DNA of 64,000 nucleotides from Cordia subcordata (GCA_028554755.1 JAPTOF010000019.1:382001-446000), one strand, 5' to 3'. Shown: positions 48,593 through 60,589, counted from the stretch's first letter. A program made the numbers and translations. The notes: a model not told the origin generated them from the letters alone.

Positions 48593-51500
48593 TCATTTCA
48601 CTGGAGGAGCTCTGCAATAAGCTGGAACTGTGGTAGGGAAGAACATTTGCCTGAAACCTTCTGCTTTTACAATAGGGAAAATAATACCTGAGGCCCCCTG
48701 AAAGAGAGTAATGTTTTATAAATAGTATGTATATAATGTAAATAAGGAATTTCGGCACTTGACTGAAAAGTTTAAACATCAAAGATGTCTAAAGGGTTGA
48801 TGAAATAGACAATTTTTCATCTCGTCAAGGGAAAATAAGAGACAAATCCTTTTTACTAGTTTTCAAGGTAAGATCTTCGTTAATAACCTAGTCACAGTGA
48901 AGCATATACAGAGTGTGATTACAACAATCATCAGAAAGCATTAGGAAAACATGGAGGTAAAAAGAAGTTAGCTCTGATAAAGCTGTAACTGTATCTGGTC
49001 GAGGAAACATAAACTTGCAGTACTTTAACTGGTGAAGGATGATCCAGTAGACATAACTCCGTCATTGAGATTGACATACCATTGTAATTACAATGGGAAA
49101 ATAAATGCACACCAAGAAAACAATAGAGCAAAGACTGGCAATGAATCAGAGAAAGCATATAACTCAGGAATTTAAATAACAAAGTTGAAAAAAGACATGA
49201 GCAACATACCGAGATCAATCTAGCACCAATCCATAACTTTTTTAGAGAAGGGAAAGGTACTAATAGACGACCTACACCATATATGGCCACAGCAAAGAAA
49301 TGGAGAACTAAGCTCAACGGACGAGGGTTGAGACCAGAGAGAAGAGCAACAGGTCCAGTCGAACAAACACCTCCAAGGCTCAAATAGTCAAAACAAGCTT
49401 CACGCATTTCCTCTCTTGCTTTGTCAGGAGAAGCACAAAATACTTTATATAGGGCTCCAGCCAACGTATTTATTGTTGAGGCCACTGGCTGCAAATTGAG
49501 ACCTCATTAAGCACAAAATAATAGTAAAGGTCGATAGAGTAAGACAATTATCCATGTGAATGGAGTAGCACCAGGAAAGTTCTCAACCTACTGACTCTTA
49601 TCCATTAATTTGCCCCTTGTAAGACAGAGGATTAGGTTTACCTTACGCAGTGTGTAAAAGGATCCAAGATATCTACATAGTGCATCTGGATCATTCAGGT
49701 CTTGCAAGGGCTTCAGAAGATCCCGTAGTACTACAATGTCAGAGAGTGCTACTGTCATCCCTCCACCAGTCAAAGGATGACGCATGTTGAAAGCGTCACC
49801 CAGTAATAAGGCTCCAGGAGTAGGGACAGGAGCAGCTGGCATGCTTCTATTTGGCATGGTCCTTATATTTCCTTTGTCCACAGCAGATATGAAGGCATCG
49901 TGTAGCTCTGGTGGAACCTGAGTCGCACTATAGTTTGATTATTTCAATTTTGTAGACCAAAAAACAGACAATCTTTTCCTCATTGAAAATCACAATATGT
50001 ACCTGGGGAGCCACCACAGTCTTCAAATAGTTTGCCATTTCTCCATTGGCAAGAGAAGGAAGCTTTTGACCAGGTATGTCAACTAAGCAACGAATTTCTG
50101 CGCAACTAATTGGATAGAATAGGATTGGTGAAGGGTCTCCCAGAATGACATGCCCATGATTTGAAAATGGAAGCTTGCAATTTTCCAGTATTAGACCAAC
50201 AAAACAAGAGGGGATTTCCACCTGAAAAACAAATGTAAAAGCATGAATCCTAGTGAGTCATAACGAACAACGGAAGTTTTGTTTGATTTGATCAGGGGTT
50301 ACTGTAATGTTGGCAGCAAATATGGGAAAAAGCACTCTGTGATTTACTGTTTAAATGATTTGAGAATGTTACCTGAGGCTTGCAAAGAGACCGTCGCAAA
50401 TTTGAAAAGCATCCATCACAAACTATTGTAAGAGGAGCAAATGCTTGGAGTTCTTCACCAGCTTTAGTTTTGTATTGTACACCTTTAATCATTCCATTTT
50501 CTTCAATCAGGGATGTTACTGTGCCTTGCTCCAGTCGTATACTAAATAAAACAGAACAAGAAAGGGCATCAGGATAACCAGTTCTTAAGAGAAATTACAG
50601 GCATAACAAGCCCAAAATTTACTTCTCACGTGCTATTCCAATAATAATTTACAGTTCCCCCACATGATTAAGAATAGTATGCAAAAAGGGGCAAAAATTG
50701 ATAAGGAATATTTCAGTTAGTATAGTTAGTTATTAGAAGTTTCCAGAGTAAATTTTGTTAGGCTTAGTTAGATAAATAAAGGTACAGCTGCAGTTAGTTA
50801 CTTGACAACTAGCATACTAATTGTAACTCTATAAATACTGATCTGTAACTACTTGTTCAGCAAAAATAGAATGATAATATCATTTCCTTATTTCTCTTTT
50901 CTCTTTATGGTATCCAGAGCTTAGGCATCAGTCCTGGTTCTTTTTTTTTTTCATCTCTCTTCTTCCCAAAATAGTCTAGGGTTTGCGACAAGAGATCACC
51001 ATTAAAACACCTTGTTTTCTCTTGCGATTTTGATCAAACTCTGGTCGAAGCTTCAGCTCCAGTGTGCGAACACATTTATCGGTTTAGTTTTTCAGATCTC
51101 TTCTTCATTTTAAGTTTCGAGATCTTCTCCTCTGCTTCAGTTCTGCAATTTTTTCCATGGCTTCTTCATCAAATTCTGGATTTTCAGAAGAATTACCTCT
51201 TGGATTGAGGATTTTGATCCAAAATTTAGGTAATTTGGTTTCTACAAAGTTGGATAATACTAATTTCATCTCATGGAAGTCACAGATTCAGATAGCCTTG
51301 AGAGTAGCAAAGCTTTTTGATCATGTCACTGGTAAAGTTACATGTCCTCCTTCAGAAATTTCTAATGATTCTGGTCATTCCTACCCTAATCCTACCTATG
51401 AATCTTGGCTTACACAAGATGATTACTTGAAATCATGTCTTTTTAATACTATGACACCTGCAGCACAGTATCAAGTTCTTCACCTTGAGACTGCTCATGA

Positions 51501-54500
51501 AGTCTGGACTACTATTAATCAAAGATACAACTCATTCACAAGGTCTCACATTTATTAGTTAAAAGTCCAATTACTTTATTTGTCTAAGGGCACAAACACT
51601 ATGCAAGCCTACTTAAATCATGTCAAATCCATCACAGATGGGCTTGCAAGTGTAAATGAGGTTGTATCTCAAGAAGATCTAGTGATGTATATCCTCAAAG
51701 GTCTTCCTTATGAAATTTAACTCTTTTAGAGCCTCTATAAGGGTTAGGTCTGCACCAATTACTATTACAGAGTTATCCTCTTTGCTAATATCTGAAGAGT
51801 TGCATCTCAAGATGGATAATAATCTCTCTACAAGTGATTCCACTGCTCAGAATGTGCATACTGCCCTAGTTTCTCAAGCACAACCTAGAGGCGGTTCAGC
51901 TAGGGGTAGAGGTAACTATAACAATAGAGGTGCAAAGACTGGCAGAGGTAGAGGAGTTCAGATTTCAACTGCCAGTCCAGGGATTCTTGGTTCTTCACCT
52001 CAGTTTTCTACTCAACAACAGTGTCTGCCTCATGTTTCATCATTCTCTAACTCTGCAAACAAGATCACTTGTCAAATCTATGGTAAACCTAACCACTTGG
52101 TTATCAACTGTTGGCACAGATTTGACAATGTCAAATATCAATCTCAGACTGTTAGTTTTGGTACTGGGAAACAAGCTTTTGTTGCTAACACTGGTCAATC
52201 CTCAGGAGATTCTCAAACTTGGGTGCTTGACTCTGGGGCTAATGCCCATGTTACTAATGATATGACTCAGTTGCAGAATTTCCAAGCTTATCAAGGGACT
52301 GGCTCAGTGGCAGTGGGCAATGGTCAGGCTTTGACTATACTAGGCACAGGAAATGGTATAATATCTTTTCCATCTAAACAACTTCTTCTTTCTCATACAC
52401 TATATGTTCCTACTGTTTGTCATAATTTACTTTCCATTTCCAAATTAACACATGATAACAATTGTACTCTTCTTTTTACTTCAAAGGAGGTACAAATTTT
52501 GGACAATGCCACCAAGGCAATTTTGTACAAAGCCCCCTGTGACAGAGGCCTATATAATCTTTCTCCATTTATCTCTTATGTCATCAATCCTCATCAATTT
52601 TCTGCTCATCAGTTTCCTGCTCAGCTTCTGACTGCCATGACTACATTATATGAAGATTTGTTGTGGCATAAAAGGTTGGGTCACCCCACCTCTGCTACAG
52701 CTCAATCTCTTTCCAAGCTCTTTGGTGTTAAGCTACCTACTAGTACTATTGATTGTGCTTCCTGTTGTTTAGCTAAATCACATAGGTTACCTTTTGAGTT
52801 GTTTACTATTGTTTCTTCTATTCCTTTTCAACTTGTGCATATAGATGTTTGGGGTCCTGCTCCTATAGCATCAAATAAAAGCTACAAGTATTATATAGCT
52901 TTTGTTGATGATTGTACAAACTTTGTATGGATCTATCCAATGCAATACAAATCAGAAGTGTTCTCTATCTTTCTTAACTTTTACAATATGGTCTTTACAC
53001 AATTTCAGGCTTCTATTAGAATTATTAGGACAGACAATGGCACTGAGTTTGTTAATCACAAGCTTAGCCAATTCTTGCAGTCCAAAGGCATAACACATCA
53101 AACTTCCTGTCCTTATACACCTGAACAAAATGGCAAGGTTAAAAGGAAACATAGACATCTCATAGAGACAGCATTAGCATTGCTTCATCAGAGTAATCTC
53201 CCTACACAGTTTTGGCTAGAAACAGTCTCCATGGCAAACTATCTTATAAATAGGATGCCTACCCCAACACTGTCCAATGCATCTCCTTATAAGATGTTGT
53301 ATGGCACTATTCCTGATTATAACATCATAAAAGCCTTTGGATGTTTGTGTTATCCTTGGCTTAAGCCATATACCAAAAACAAGCTTCAATTCAGGTCCAT
53401 ACCATGTGTTTTTTTAGGCTTTTGTCCTAACACAAAGGGATATAAATACTTAGACATTTCTTCTTATAAGGTTTATATCTCTAGACATATGAAATTTAAT
53501 GAATCAATTTTTCCTTATCCTTAGTCAACATCCACTGTTTCATTGTCTGACTTCCTTGATTCCAATCCTGACCATCCTTACTGTACTACTACTTCTACTT
53601 TTCCTTCCTACTCTCCAGTGTTTATTACTTCTACAAGTCAGGTATCATCACCTCACAATTCTAGTGATGCACAATCAGAAACTCAAGACACTCATGTTTC
53701 TGTTCAGTCTCCTCATACCATTTCACAAAATGCTTCTGTTCAGTCTCCTAATCATCAATCTATGAGTTCTTCTACTGCATCACATTCAGTGTCTCACTCT
53801 TCTGCTTCTCATCAGCCTTCACCTCCAAATTCTGCAGCAGTTTCTTCTTCTCATCATTTAAATTCTTCTTCCTCTACTAGTCCATCTATTGACCCTCATC
53901 AGCCCTTGGTACCTCCTGGCTACCATCCTATGCTTACAAGGTCAAAGATAAGTTGTTTGCCCACTCCTCTGTATCAACTTCACAGTTTGATTCAAACACC
54001 TCCTATTATTGAACCTACTACATATAAGGAGGTAGCCAAATATGCTTGTTGGGTAAAGGAAATGCAAGAGGAGTTTCAAGCATTACTGGATCAAAACACT
54101 TGGGAATTGGTTCCTCTGCCACCTGGTAGGCAGCCAATTGGTTCTAAATGGGTCTACAAAATCAAGACTCATGCAAATGGTAGTGTGGCTAGATATAAGG
54201 CCAGGTTAATGGCCAAAGGGTACTTACAGGAGTAGGGTATTGACTATCAAGAAACATTTAGTCCTGTGGTCAAAAGTCAGACTATAAGGACTGTGATATC
54301 TTTAGCTCTTCATAATAATTGGAGATTAAGACAATTGGATGTGTCTAATGAATTTTTACATGGTACCCTAACAGAAGAAGTATACATGTTACAACCTTAA
54401 GGGTTTGAGAATTCAGCTAAATCAAACTATGTTTGCAGACTAAAGAAATCACTGTATGGGCTAAAGCAGGCTCCCAGAGCCTGGTATCATAGACTTTCTA

Positions 54501-57281
54501 CATTTTTTATTGGTCAGGGCTTCAAAATAAGTACTGCAGATAGTTCTTTATTCATCCACAAAACTGCTGCAGATTACACTCTGGTTTTAGTTTATATGGA
54601 TGATATAATTGTTACAGGCAATTCAAATGATTACATCAACATGCTACTGCAGACAATGAGTAAGCAATTTGCAATAAAAGACTAAGGCAGTCTTTCATAT
54701 TTCTTGGGCATTGAGGTACAATACACATCTCAGGGGTTGGTTCTACATCAAACTAAGTATGCTAAACAACTCTTGAATCAGGCTAGCATGACAGACTGTT
54801 CTATTGCGCAAACCCCTACATTGTCCAAAGCATCATTGAAGACTGCTGATCAGGAAACTCCATATACAAATGGTACTCATTTCAAAAGTCTAGTTGGGGC
54901 TCTACAATATATTACAATGACAAGGCCAAACCTGCAATTTGCTATCAATTCTCTCTGTCAACATATGCATTCACCATCTTTGGCAGACTTTGCTGCTCTG
55001 AAAAGAGTTTTGAGACATATAAAAGCTACACTAGGTCAAGGTTTATTGTTTCAGGCTGGTTCTATGCATCTTCATGCTTTCACTGACTCTGATTGGGCTT
55101 CAAATTCAGAAGACATAAGGTCTACATCTGCCTACGCAATTTTCTGGGGCTTAACTTAATTTCATGGTGTTCCAAGAGGCAAAACACAGTAGTTAGGTCT
55201 TCTACAAAAGCAGAATACAGAGCAATGGCTCATGCAGCTTCTGAACTAAAATGGCTTACATATCTATTCAAGGATCTAGGCATTTCCACTACTGTTCCAG
55301 TTTTATAATGTGACAATGTCTCAGCTATGGTACTTGCTACAAATCCAGTTTTTCATGCAAGAACTAAACTTATTGAGATCGACTATCATTTTGTCAGGGA
55401 GCAGGCTGTTTCAAAGGCATTGCAGTTGCCTTACATCAATTCTAAAGAGCAAATAGCTGATATTTTCACTAAGGCTTTGTCTCAGCAACAATACATCTTG
55501 CTCAGAACCAAACTACCCTTGGTGTCTTCCCCAAGATCAGTTTGAGGGGGGATGATAAGGAATATTTCAGTTAGTATAGTTAGTTATTAGAAGTTTCTAG
55601 AGTGAATTCTGTTAAGCAGTTAGTTAGCTAAATAAAGGTACAGCTGCAGTTAGTTACTTGACAGCTAGTATACTAATTGTAACTCTATAAATACTGATCT
55701 GTAACTACTTGTTCAACAAGAATAGAATGATAATATCATTTCCTTATTTCTCTTTTCTCTTTAAAAATAATACTTGGGAAGTGTAGCTGCTTTTTCTCTC
55801 ATCCTCTGTACAAAACGCCCATTATGAAAGCTTCTCCCTGCCACGTTTGCATCAAACTTTTCCAAAGGATAAGGAAGTCTAGTGTTTCTTCCATCCTTGA
55901 AGAGAGCATATCCAACCACCTTTTGAGCGCCAATGTTGTCGAGACAATCTGCAGTGCACATGTACTTATCTAAGAGCCCCCTTCACAATCAAATAAGAAA
56001 AAGAAAGTGATAGTATCTCAATGCTGGTCAGATCAAAGAAAAGTTATTTAATGATTCTAGCGATTAATAAAGCTAAGGAGACTAGAAGATCTTTCTATAT
56101 ATACAAGAGGTTGCGCGCACCTTGAAGGCCCAATTCAACTAATTTAAGATACCCTCCTGGTTGTAGGAGTTCACCAACAATTCTATTTGGCTCTGTCAAA
56201 TCTCTTTCAATTACATGAACTCGCCTTCCTTCCTGCAACGACAGTGAACACCGAAATAAGCCAAGCTGGAAAGGGAGAAAAACACTCTAGTTTCTTAAAG
56301 AGATGAAGTGAACTGAAAGCCCAGTTACTACTTCATGTTTCAAGAATCAAATTGTGCTCCTTATCTCCACTTAAGACGAAATGGTAGTGCTCTAATTTAT
56401 CTTCACTATTATGAGTATTTCAGTTTGGGTTTAAACGAGCAACAACCGGCGACTGACAAAAATCCAGAACTCAAAATTGCCAAGAGATTCAGTCCAGTAT
56501 ATAAGTGCAGCAACAAAATTCAAGTATATTCTATTGTTGCGAAAAGGTTTCAGGACACCTTACCCTCTTAAATCCAATATATAGTGTTAACATCATACAG
56601 TTTATCGAAGGTTTATTAGTTTAGTCCACACCATCACAATTAGCTGTCGAAAATTGCAACTAGAGAAAATCAATACATCCTGAAATGAAAGAAATGCAGG
56701 ATAAATTCCTCTCTCTTTTCAGGCGAAGTCAAACCCCCCTCTCTCTCTCTCTCTTATTTCACTAAATTACATTTTCTAACTTTAATTGCATGGCCATTTG
56801 GCCTTTAAAACAAAAATGAATAACCAAAAGACACAGATTTTCAAGGAAATCAGATATCCTTTGTTGGTTAAACTAAAATATAAGAAGAAATATAAATAAA
56901 CCAACAATGATATATAAAGTTGTAAAGAATTAGAACAATTTTTCTGCAGACCTTGCCAAGGGTGTGAGCAAGAGCAGCACCAGCCACACCAGCTCCGACA
57001 ATGATAATATCGGTATCGGGGCGATCATTTCCGGGTCGAGGGCATTCCCCATCGGAAGCAACAGCAGTGTTTATGGTCCCACTGAATCGCACCTTCTGGG
57101 TCTTTCGCTTGTTGCAACTCTTGATAGACCTGAGCCACAATATGCATACAAGAGCAAAGAAGGTGCCCACAATGTACTTACCCATCATCACTGTATCAAC
57201 TCCCATATTTGCTGTATACTCACTGTTGTCGTTGCTCAAGATATTATAATTGTTGCGTGCTTTTGGGATGATGAACTTCAT
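48593..57281 (-). CDS. Squalene epoxidase (squalene monooxygenase)
   Basis: FAD-dependent ER enzyme that converts squalene to 2,3-oxidosqualene, the precursor of sterols and triterpenoids. Eight exons on the minus strand: 56952-57281, 56121-56232, 55774-55948, 50373-50541, 50003-50221, 49642-49917, 49210-49488 and 48593-48697. All junctions are GT-AG and phases agree, giving 554 residues from this start. An N-terminal membrane anchor ([15 protein letters not shown]) precedes the FAD motif [19 protein letters not shown]. Then come [60 protein letters not shown] and the C-terminal hydrophobic part ending near [10 protein letters not shown]. The start at 57281 is the first ATG downstream of the predicted TATA box. 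57206 (529 aa) is also plausible; 57461 is open but overlaps that TATA box. Intron 3 (50542-55773) holds a copia element in opposite orientation. The exons look intact. Confidence 0.95.
50694..50698. repeat. Left target-site duplication of the intronic copia
   Basis: AAAAT, matched at 55764-55768. Confidence 0.85.
50699..50907 (+). repeat. 5' LTR of intronic copia
   Basis: 209 bp starting TGATAAGGAATATTTCAG and ending TTCTCTTTA. It contains a TATA box (CTATAAATACTG near 50830). It pairs with 55553-55763. Confidence 0.92.
50908..50920 (+). other. Primer-binding site of intronic copia
   Basis: TGGTATCCAGAGC starts at the first base after the 5' LTR. It resembles the initiator-Met tRNA complement TGGTATCAGAGC with one extra C. 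Confidence 0.75.
51157..55545 (+). pseudogene. Copia gag-pol, interrupted
   Basis: Gag (UBN2-like, from 51157; [15 protein letters not shown]) meets a stop at 51556 and a frame change near 51715. The nucleocapsid knuckle near 52069 reads CQIYGKPNH...C, so the second cysteine is replaced by tyrosine. The protease ([14 protein letters not shown]) is near 52220. The integrase has HKRLGHP, the [10 protein letters not shown] zinc-finger part, HIDVWGPAP and TDNGTEF (52660-53480), with a stop at 53522. RT starts around 54150 ([20 protein letters not shown]), has a stop at 54233 and others near 54398 and 54684, and keeps the catalytic YMDD near 54595. RNase H ([36 protein letters not shown]) and the C-terminal ADIFTKAL follow. 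Non-functional as a whole. Confidence 0.92.
55541..55552 (+). other. Polypurine tract of intronic copia
   Basis: TTTGAGGGGGGA directly before the 3' LTR, the expected plus-strand primer position. Confidence 0.8.
55553..55763 (+). repeat. 3' LTR of intronic copia
   Basis: 211 bp, partner of 50699-50907. It is followed by the AAAAT duplication (55764-55768) and then, five bases later, by the squalene epoxidase exon 3 splice donor on the other strand. Confidence 0.92.
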
Positions 57282-57446
57282 TCTCTCTTTGGTCTCTGAA
57301 GTTTGAGGCCTTGTGGTTGATAAAGTTAACGATGACGGTGGTGGAGGAGGTGGTTTGATGAATTTATGGTTGTTTGGAGAAGAAGTACAAGTAGGTAAGG
57401 AAGATTGATGGAGATGGACAAGAGAGGAAGAGGGGTACATGGGGCA

Positions 57447-57453
57447 ATTTATA
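57447..57453 (-). promoter_or_regulatory. TATA box of squalene epoxidase
   Basis: On the minus strand this reads TATAAAT, 166 bp before the ATG at 57281. Transcription would start near 57415-57420, which places the upstream in-frame ATG (57461) outside the mRNA. Confidence 0.55.
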
Positions 57454-57499
57454 ACCAGCATTTCGGTGAGGAGGACGCGAGAGTGTTCTTACGTGTTGT

Positions 57500-57537
57500 G
57501 TTGCGTTGCATTGCATTGCATTGCATTGCGTTGCATT
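57500..57537. repeat. Pentanucleotide GCATT/GCGTT repeat
   Basis: Seven or so tandem 5-bp units (TTGCG and TTGCA variants) about 50-90 bp upstream of the predicted squalene epoxidase TATA box. Confidence 0.8.
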
Positions 57538-58317
57538 ACAGACTGAGCGGTTTGGCCATTGGAATTCTGTAATAATATTTATAAACAATTTATTCTAACT
57601 AATTTATTTGTAAATGTTCTCAACTACCCGCTTAACAACGTGTAAGAAAATGCACAAGAGCTGTTTGTGAGTGAAGTATATTTGTACTTGATTGAGGATA
57701 TAAACTGCATCCTATGCGCATAGATAAAGGCCATGTATCTTGAACACGGGAAATGACATAAGCGTAAAGCCAACCCCACCTCACGATGTGGAACTAGCAA
57801 CGCCAGAGGCCCATAACTACTTATTCGGCGAATCTCAAGGTCACTGGGAAGCCCACCCACCATTGTCTGTTTGACAAAGGCTTCCTCTCCTTGGAAATGT
57901 TGAAAGGAAGTGCAGCCTTATACCGGTGATGATGCCCTGGGGACTTGATGTCCGGCATGGTTACGGGTAGCTAGACCGCCTTTAAACTAACCAATGCTAG
58001 TGAATGTCAAGTCGAACAAACCTTAAGATCGCTATGAATAATATGTAGCACAAATAAAGTAAAATAATTGAGAACTCAATCTCCTTCTCAAAAGCTTTCT
58101 CGAAACGACTCGCCTAATCAGCCAAAACAACTCGCCTAACCTATCAACCTACTAGGGTCCCTGATCTGTCGAATAAACGGATTGACCCCAACCGATTAAC
58201 CCACCAAACTCGTGCTAAGCAGGTCGGGTTGAGCCGTAGGTACCTGTTTGCCAGGCCTATTGAAGAGTGATACTTGATTGAGTTCAATGTACAAAGCTAA
58301 TTGTGCCTAATAGACAC
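57538..58317. other. Intergenic, anonymous
   Basis: Squalene epoxidase upstream region. A GC-richer stretch around 57740-58260 looks unlike its surroundings and may be LTR-derived, but no family, repeat partner or domain could be recognised. Confidence 0.35.
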
Positions 58318-58566
58318 ATGGTGAGTGAAAATTAGCACGCATACTTCCTGCCGTCTAAAATAATGTTATTTTTAACTGAAAGTGTATAATAAGCACTGAA
58401 CTTACAATGATTTGACAGTGTTTTAATGTTTTAAGTGTAAAAATGTCCAACTGTTTTGCAATGAATTAAGCAAACAGTAGCAAGCTAATCGCATATTCTA
58501 CATTTTCCATTAAAAGTAACATTATTTTAAATGACACGAGGTATGCATGCTAATTTCACTTACCAT
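58318..58566. mobile_element. Long-TIR element, Mutator-like MITE, 249 bp
   Basis: The first roughly 57 bp (starting ATGGTGAGTGAAAATTAGCA) are the near-inverse of the last roughly 57 bp (ending TGCTAATTTCACTTACCAT), with mismatches and small indels. The TIRs make up nearly half the element and there is no coding. Long TIRs suggest a Mutator-like derivative; a clear 9-bp target duplication was not identified, so the superfamily is uncertain. Confidence 0.65.
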
Positions 58567-59012
58567 AGAGATTTGACCAGGACTTTTGGTACTAAGAGAG
58601 TGTTATAGTAGACCATAAAAGAATTTGGTACATTTTATCCTCTTTCTTATTATCAAAGCAAAATATGACAACAAATTAAACAGGGCTCTTACCCTTAAAG
58701 GGCGAAATAGTATTGCTTAAGGGATAAATACAAATATTAACAAACATAGAGAATTAATAATCTGTGTCATAAGGTACATGCACGAGTACTAGCTAAAGGA
58801 AATTAAAGCGACTTAAGTACTGCTGACAGTTAATAACAGAAAGAATATATATTGTTGGTTTAGTTTGTAGGAAGCTTATAATTAATTAAGCTAAATCTTA
58901 GAATAAGATGAGCATCAGGGGATAAGAATTGGTAAAAAGGGCTTCTGAATAGGATCGAATGCATTGCCAGAAGGCTTGTAGTTCATCTCATTCTAAACTT
59001 ATCGTCGCGCCC

Positions 59013-59216
59013 AAGCATGCATGAAAGCATTTAATTTTTCCAGTCCGTACTACAAAAACTCAATGATTTACTTTGTCCACAAATAAGAAGAAATTGAATT
59101 TTTTTTATAGATGGACCCCAAGCATGAAAACATTAATTTTTCATGAGTCCATACTAAAAAAATTCAAGGGTTAATTTTGTGGACAAAAAAGAAGTTAAAT
59201 TTTATAGATGGACCCC
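59013..59216. repeat. Diverged tandem duplication, about 100-bp unit
   Basis: Unit one (59013-59119) and unit two (59120-59216) both begin AAGCATG and both end ATAGATGGACCCC, with aligned internal blocks such as TCCATACTAAAAAAATTCAA in unit two. Divergence and small deletions indicate an older event. Confidence 0.75.
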
Positions 59217-59680
59217 TTCATTTGAGTTGGAAAATTAAATTAAAAACGCTGCAAGTGGCATAAATTAAATATAATATAGACGATGGACCACTTAACATAG
59301 AGACACCATATAAACTAAATTTAGTTGGAGGCTAGTGCCAGCCGCGCGAATTCCGTAATATAATTCCATTAATTAATAGATGTTACCTTAGCTAAGTGTT
59401 GCTTTTGCATTTTTCTTAAAAAGAAAAAGAGAACTTGTGCTTGGCATTGTTCGAATTCATGCATTGCCGAGATGCATTATGTTGACTAGGGAAGAGTTCG
59501 TTCTCTTGCCTTCTTCACAAGTACGTTTATACGATTACTTAAATAGTCTTACAGTAAAAATAAATTGAATTATTTGATTATATTCGTATCATTTTTTTGT
59601 GATTAATTCCCTATAATAGTATCATAAGTAACCAAAATCCAATTAATTAATCGTCATGCATATATTTTTCTATGGCTATA

Positions 59681-59905
59681 GGCTTTTTTGGATTGATTTT
59701 TTTAAGAAAAAATATTTTTTTCCTAAAAAATATATATTAAATTTGTAATATAATTTGACTTTCAATAAAATTAAAATTTTGAAGAAAAAAAAAACTTATA
59801 TACAATTTTTTTTATAAATCAAAATTTTTAATTTTTTAAAAAAACTATTTTTTAAAAAATTATTTAAAAAATATTTTTTTAAAAAAGTCAATTTAAACGG
59901 ACCTC
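59681..59905. mobile_element. MITE-like element, GTTTGGATTGG family copy D (decayed)
   Basis: The left end, GGCTTTTTTGGATTGATTTT, and the inverse of the right end, GAGGTCCGTTTAAATTGACT, form imperfect inverted repeats around about 225 bp of poly-T/A-rich sequence. Size and layout equal the copies at 4368 and 24240. No clean TTA duplication. Confidence 0.5.
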
Positions 59906-60313
59906 GATTGACACAACTGTAGGTGCTAAAAATGAATTATTTTTCCTGTTGCAAGGAATTGGATCGATTGATTGGTTGGGAGACAGTAAACCCAATAGCA
60001 AAAGCACGTGGTCGTACAATTGGGACCATTTGACGGATAATTCAACTCCATCGATGCAGTATATTCCTTGGAGGATGAAGCCAAGATAGGCCCTGCATGC
60101 AGAACAATTAATCACAAGAAGCAAAATATTATTTACTAATTTAGATTTTAGATTAGTAATATATTTTACATCAGTATCATCGTATCTGGAGATATTTTCA
60201 CATGCAGAAGGAAAATAACGATCGACACCACACGATGAGAAAACTGAAGGGCTTCAGTATGATTATATGAGAAATTAACGAGAATATTAATAGGGCCAAA
60301 GGAAACAAATGAT

Positions 60314-60344
<31 letters not shown>

Positions 60345-60589
60345 CATATGATGATATATATTACGGAAGCAGCTTCCAGATTTCAGGTGGAACTTTGTAT
60401 ATATCTCATCGCCAACCATTCATTTTATGTCATGACGTGGTTCTTTCATAACAATTCATATATAGGCATACGAAACACGCACTCGTTTGTTTCCTCAAGT
60501 CTTTTCGGTCGGTGCGTAGTAATGAGTCATAAATGCTTGAGAAGTGAGAAGAAAATAGAAGCGTACGACGTTTGAAGATTTTGACCTTC

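Larger units (their letters stand above)
50699..55763 (+). mobile_element. Near-complete Ty1/copia LTR retrotransposon inside squalene epoxidase intron 3
   Basis: 5065 bp flanked by AAAAT on both sides. The LTRs are 50699-50907 and 55553-55763, differing by eye at about nine positions plus a 2-bp indel (roughly 95-96% identical). A primer-binding site TGGTATCCAGAGC follows the 5' LTR directly, and a polypurine tract (TTTGAGGGGGGA, 55541-55552) precedes the 3' LTR. The internal order is gag, protease, integrase, RT, RNase H, which defines copia. Several in-frame stops make it incapable of encoding an intact polyprotein. It lies antisense to its host gene. Confidence 0.95.

Noticed and set aside
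48359..48691. Plus-strand open frame of 110 codons that could be taken as a separate gene.
   Set aside because: It is antisense to the last exon of squalene epoxidase (48593-48697), which reads cleanly in family register on the minus strand. The plus-strand product has no recognisable family.
48593..57281. Squalene epoxidase as a pseudogene because of the 5-kb insertion.
   Set aside because: All eight exons are open, splice sites are canonical and phases agree. The element is wholly intronic, so disruption is not shown by the sequence.
614..57281. A biosynthetic gene cluster linking ACC synthase, pectin methyltransferase and squalene epoxidase.
   Set aside because: The enzymes belong to unrelated pathways, are tens of kilobases apart, and most of the order matches an old conserved block, so chance inheritance explains the adjacency.
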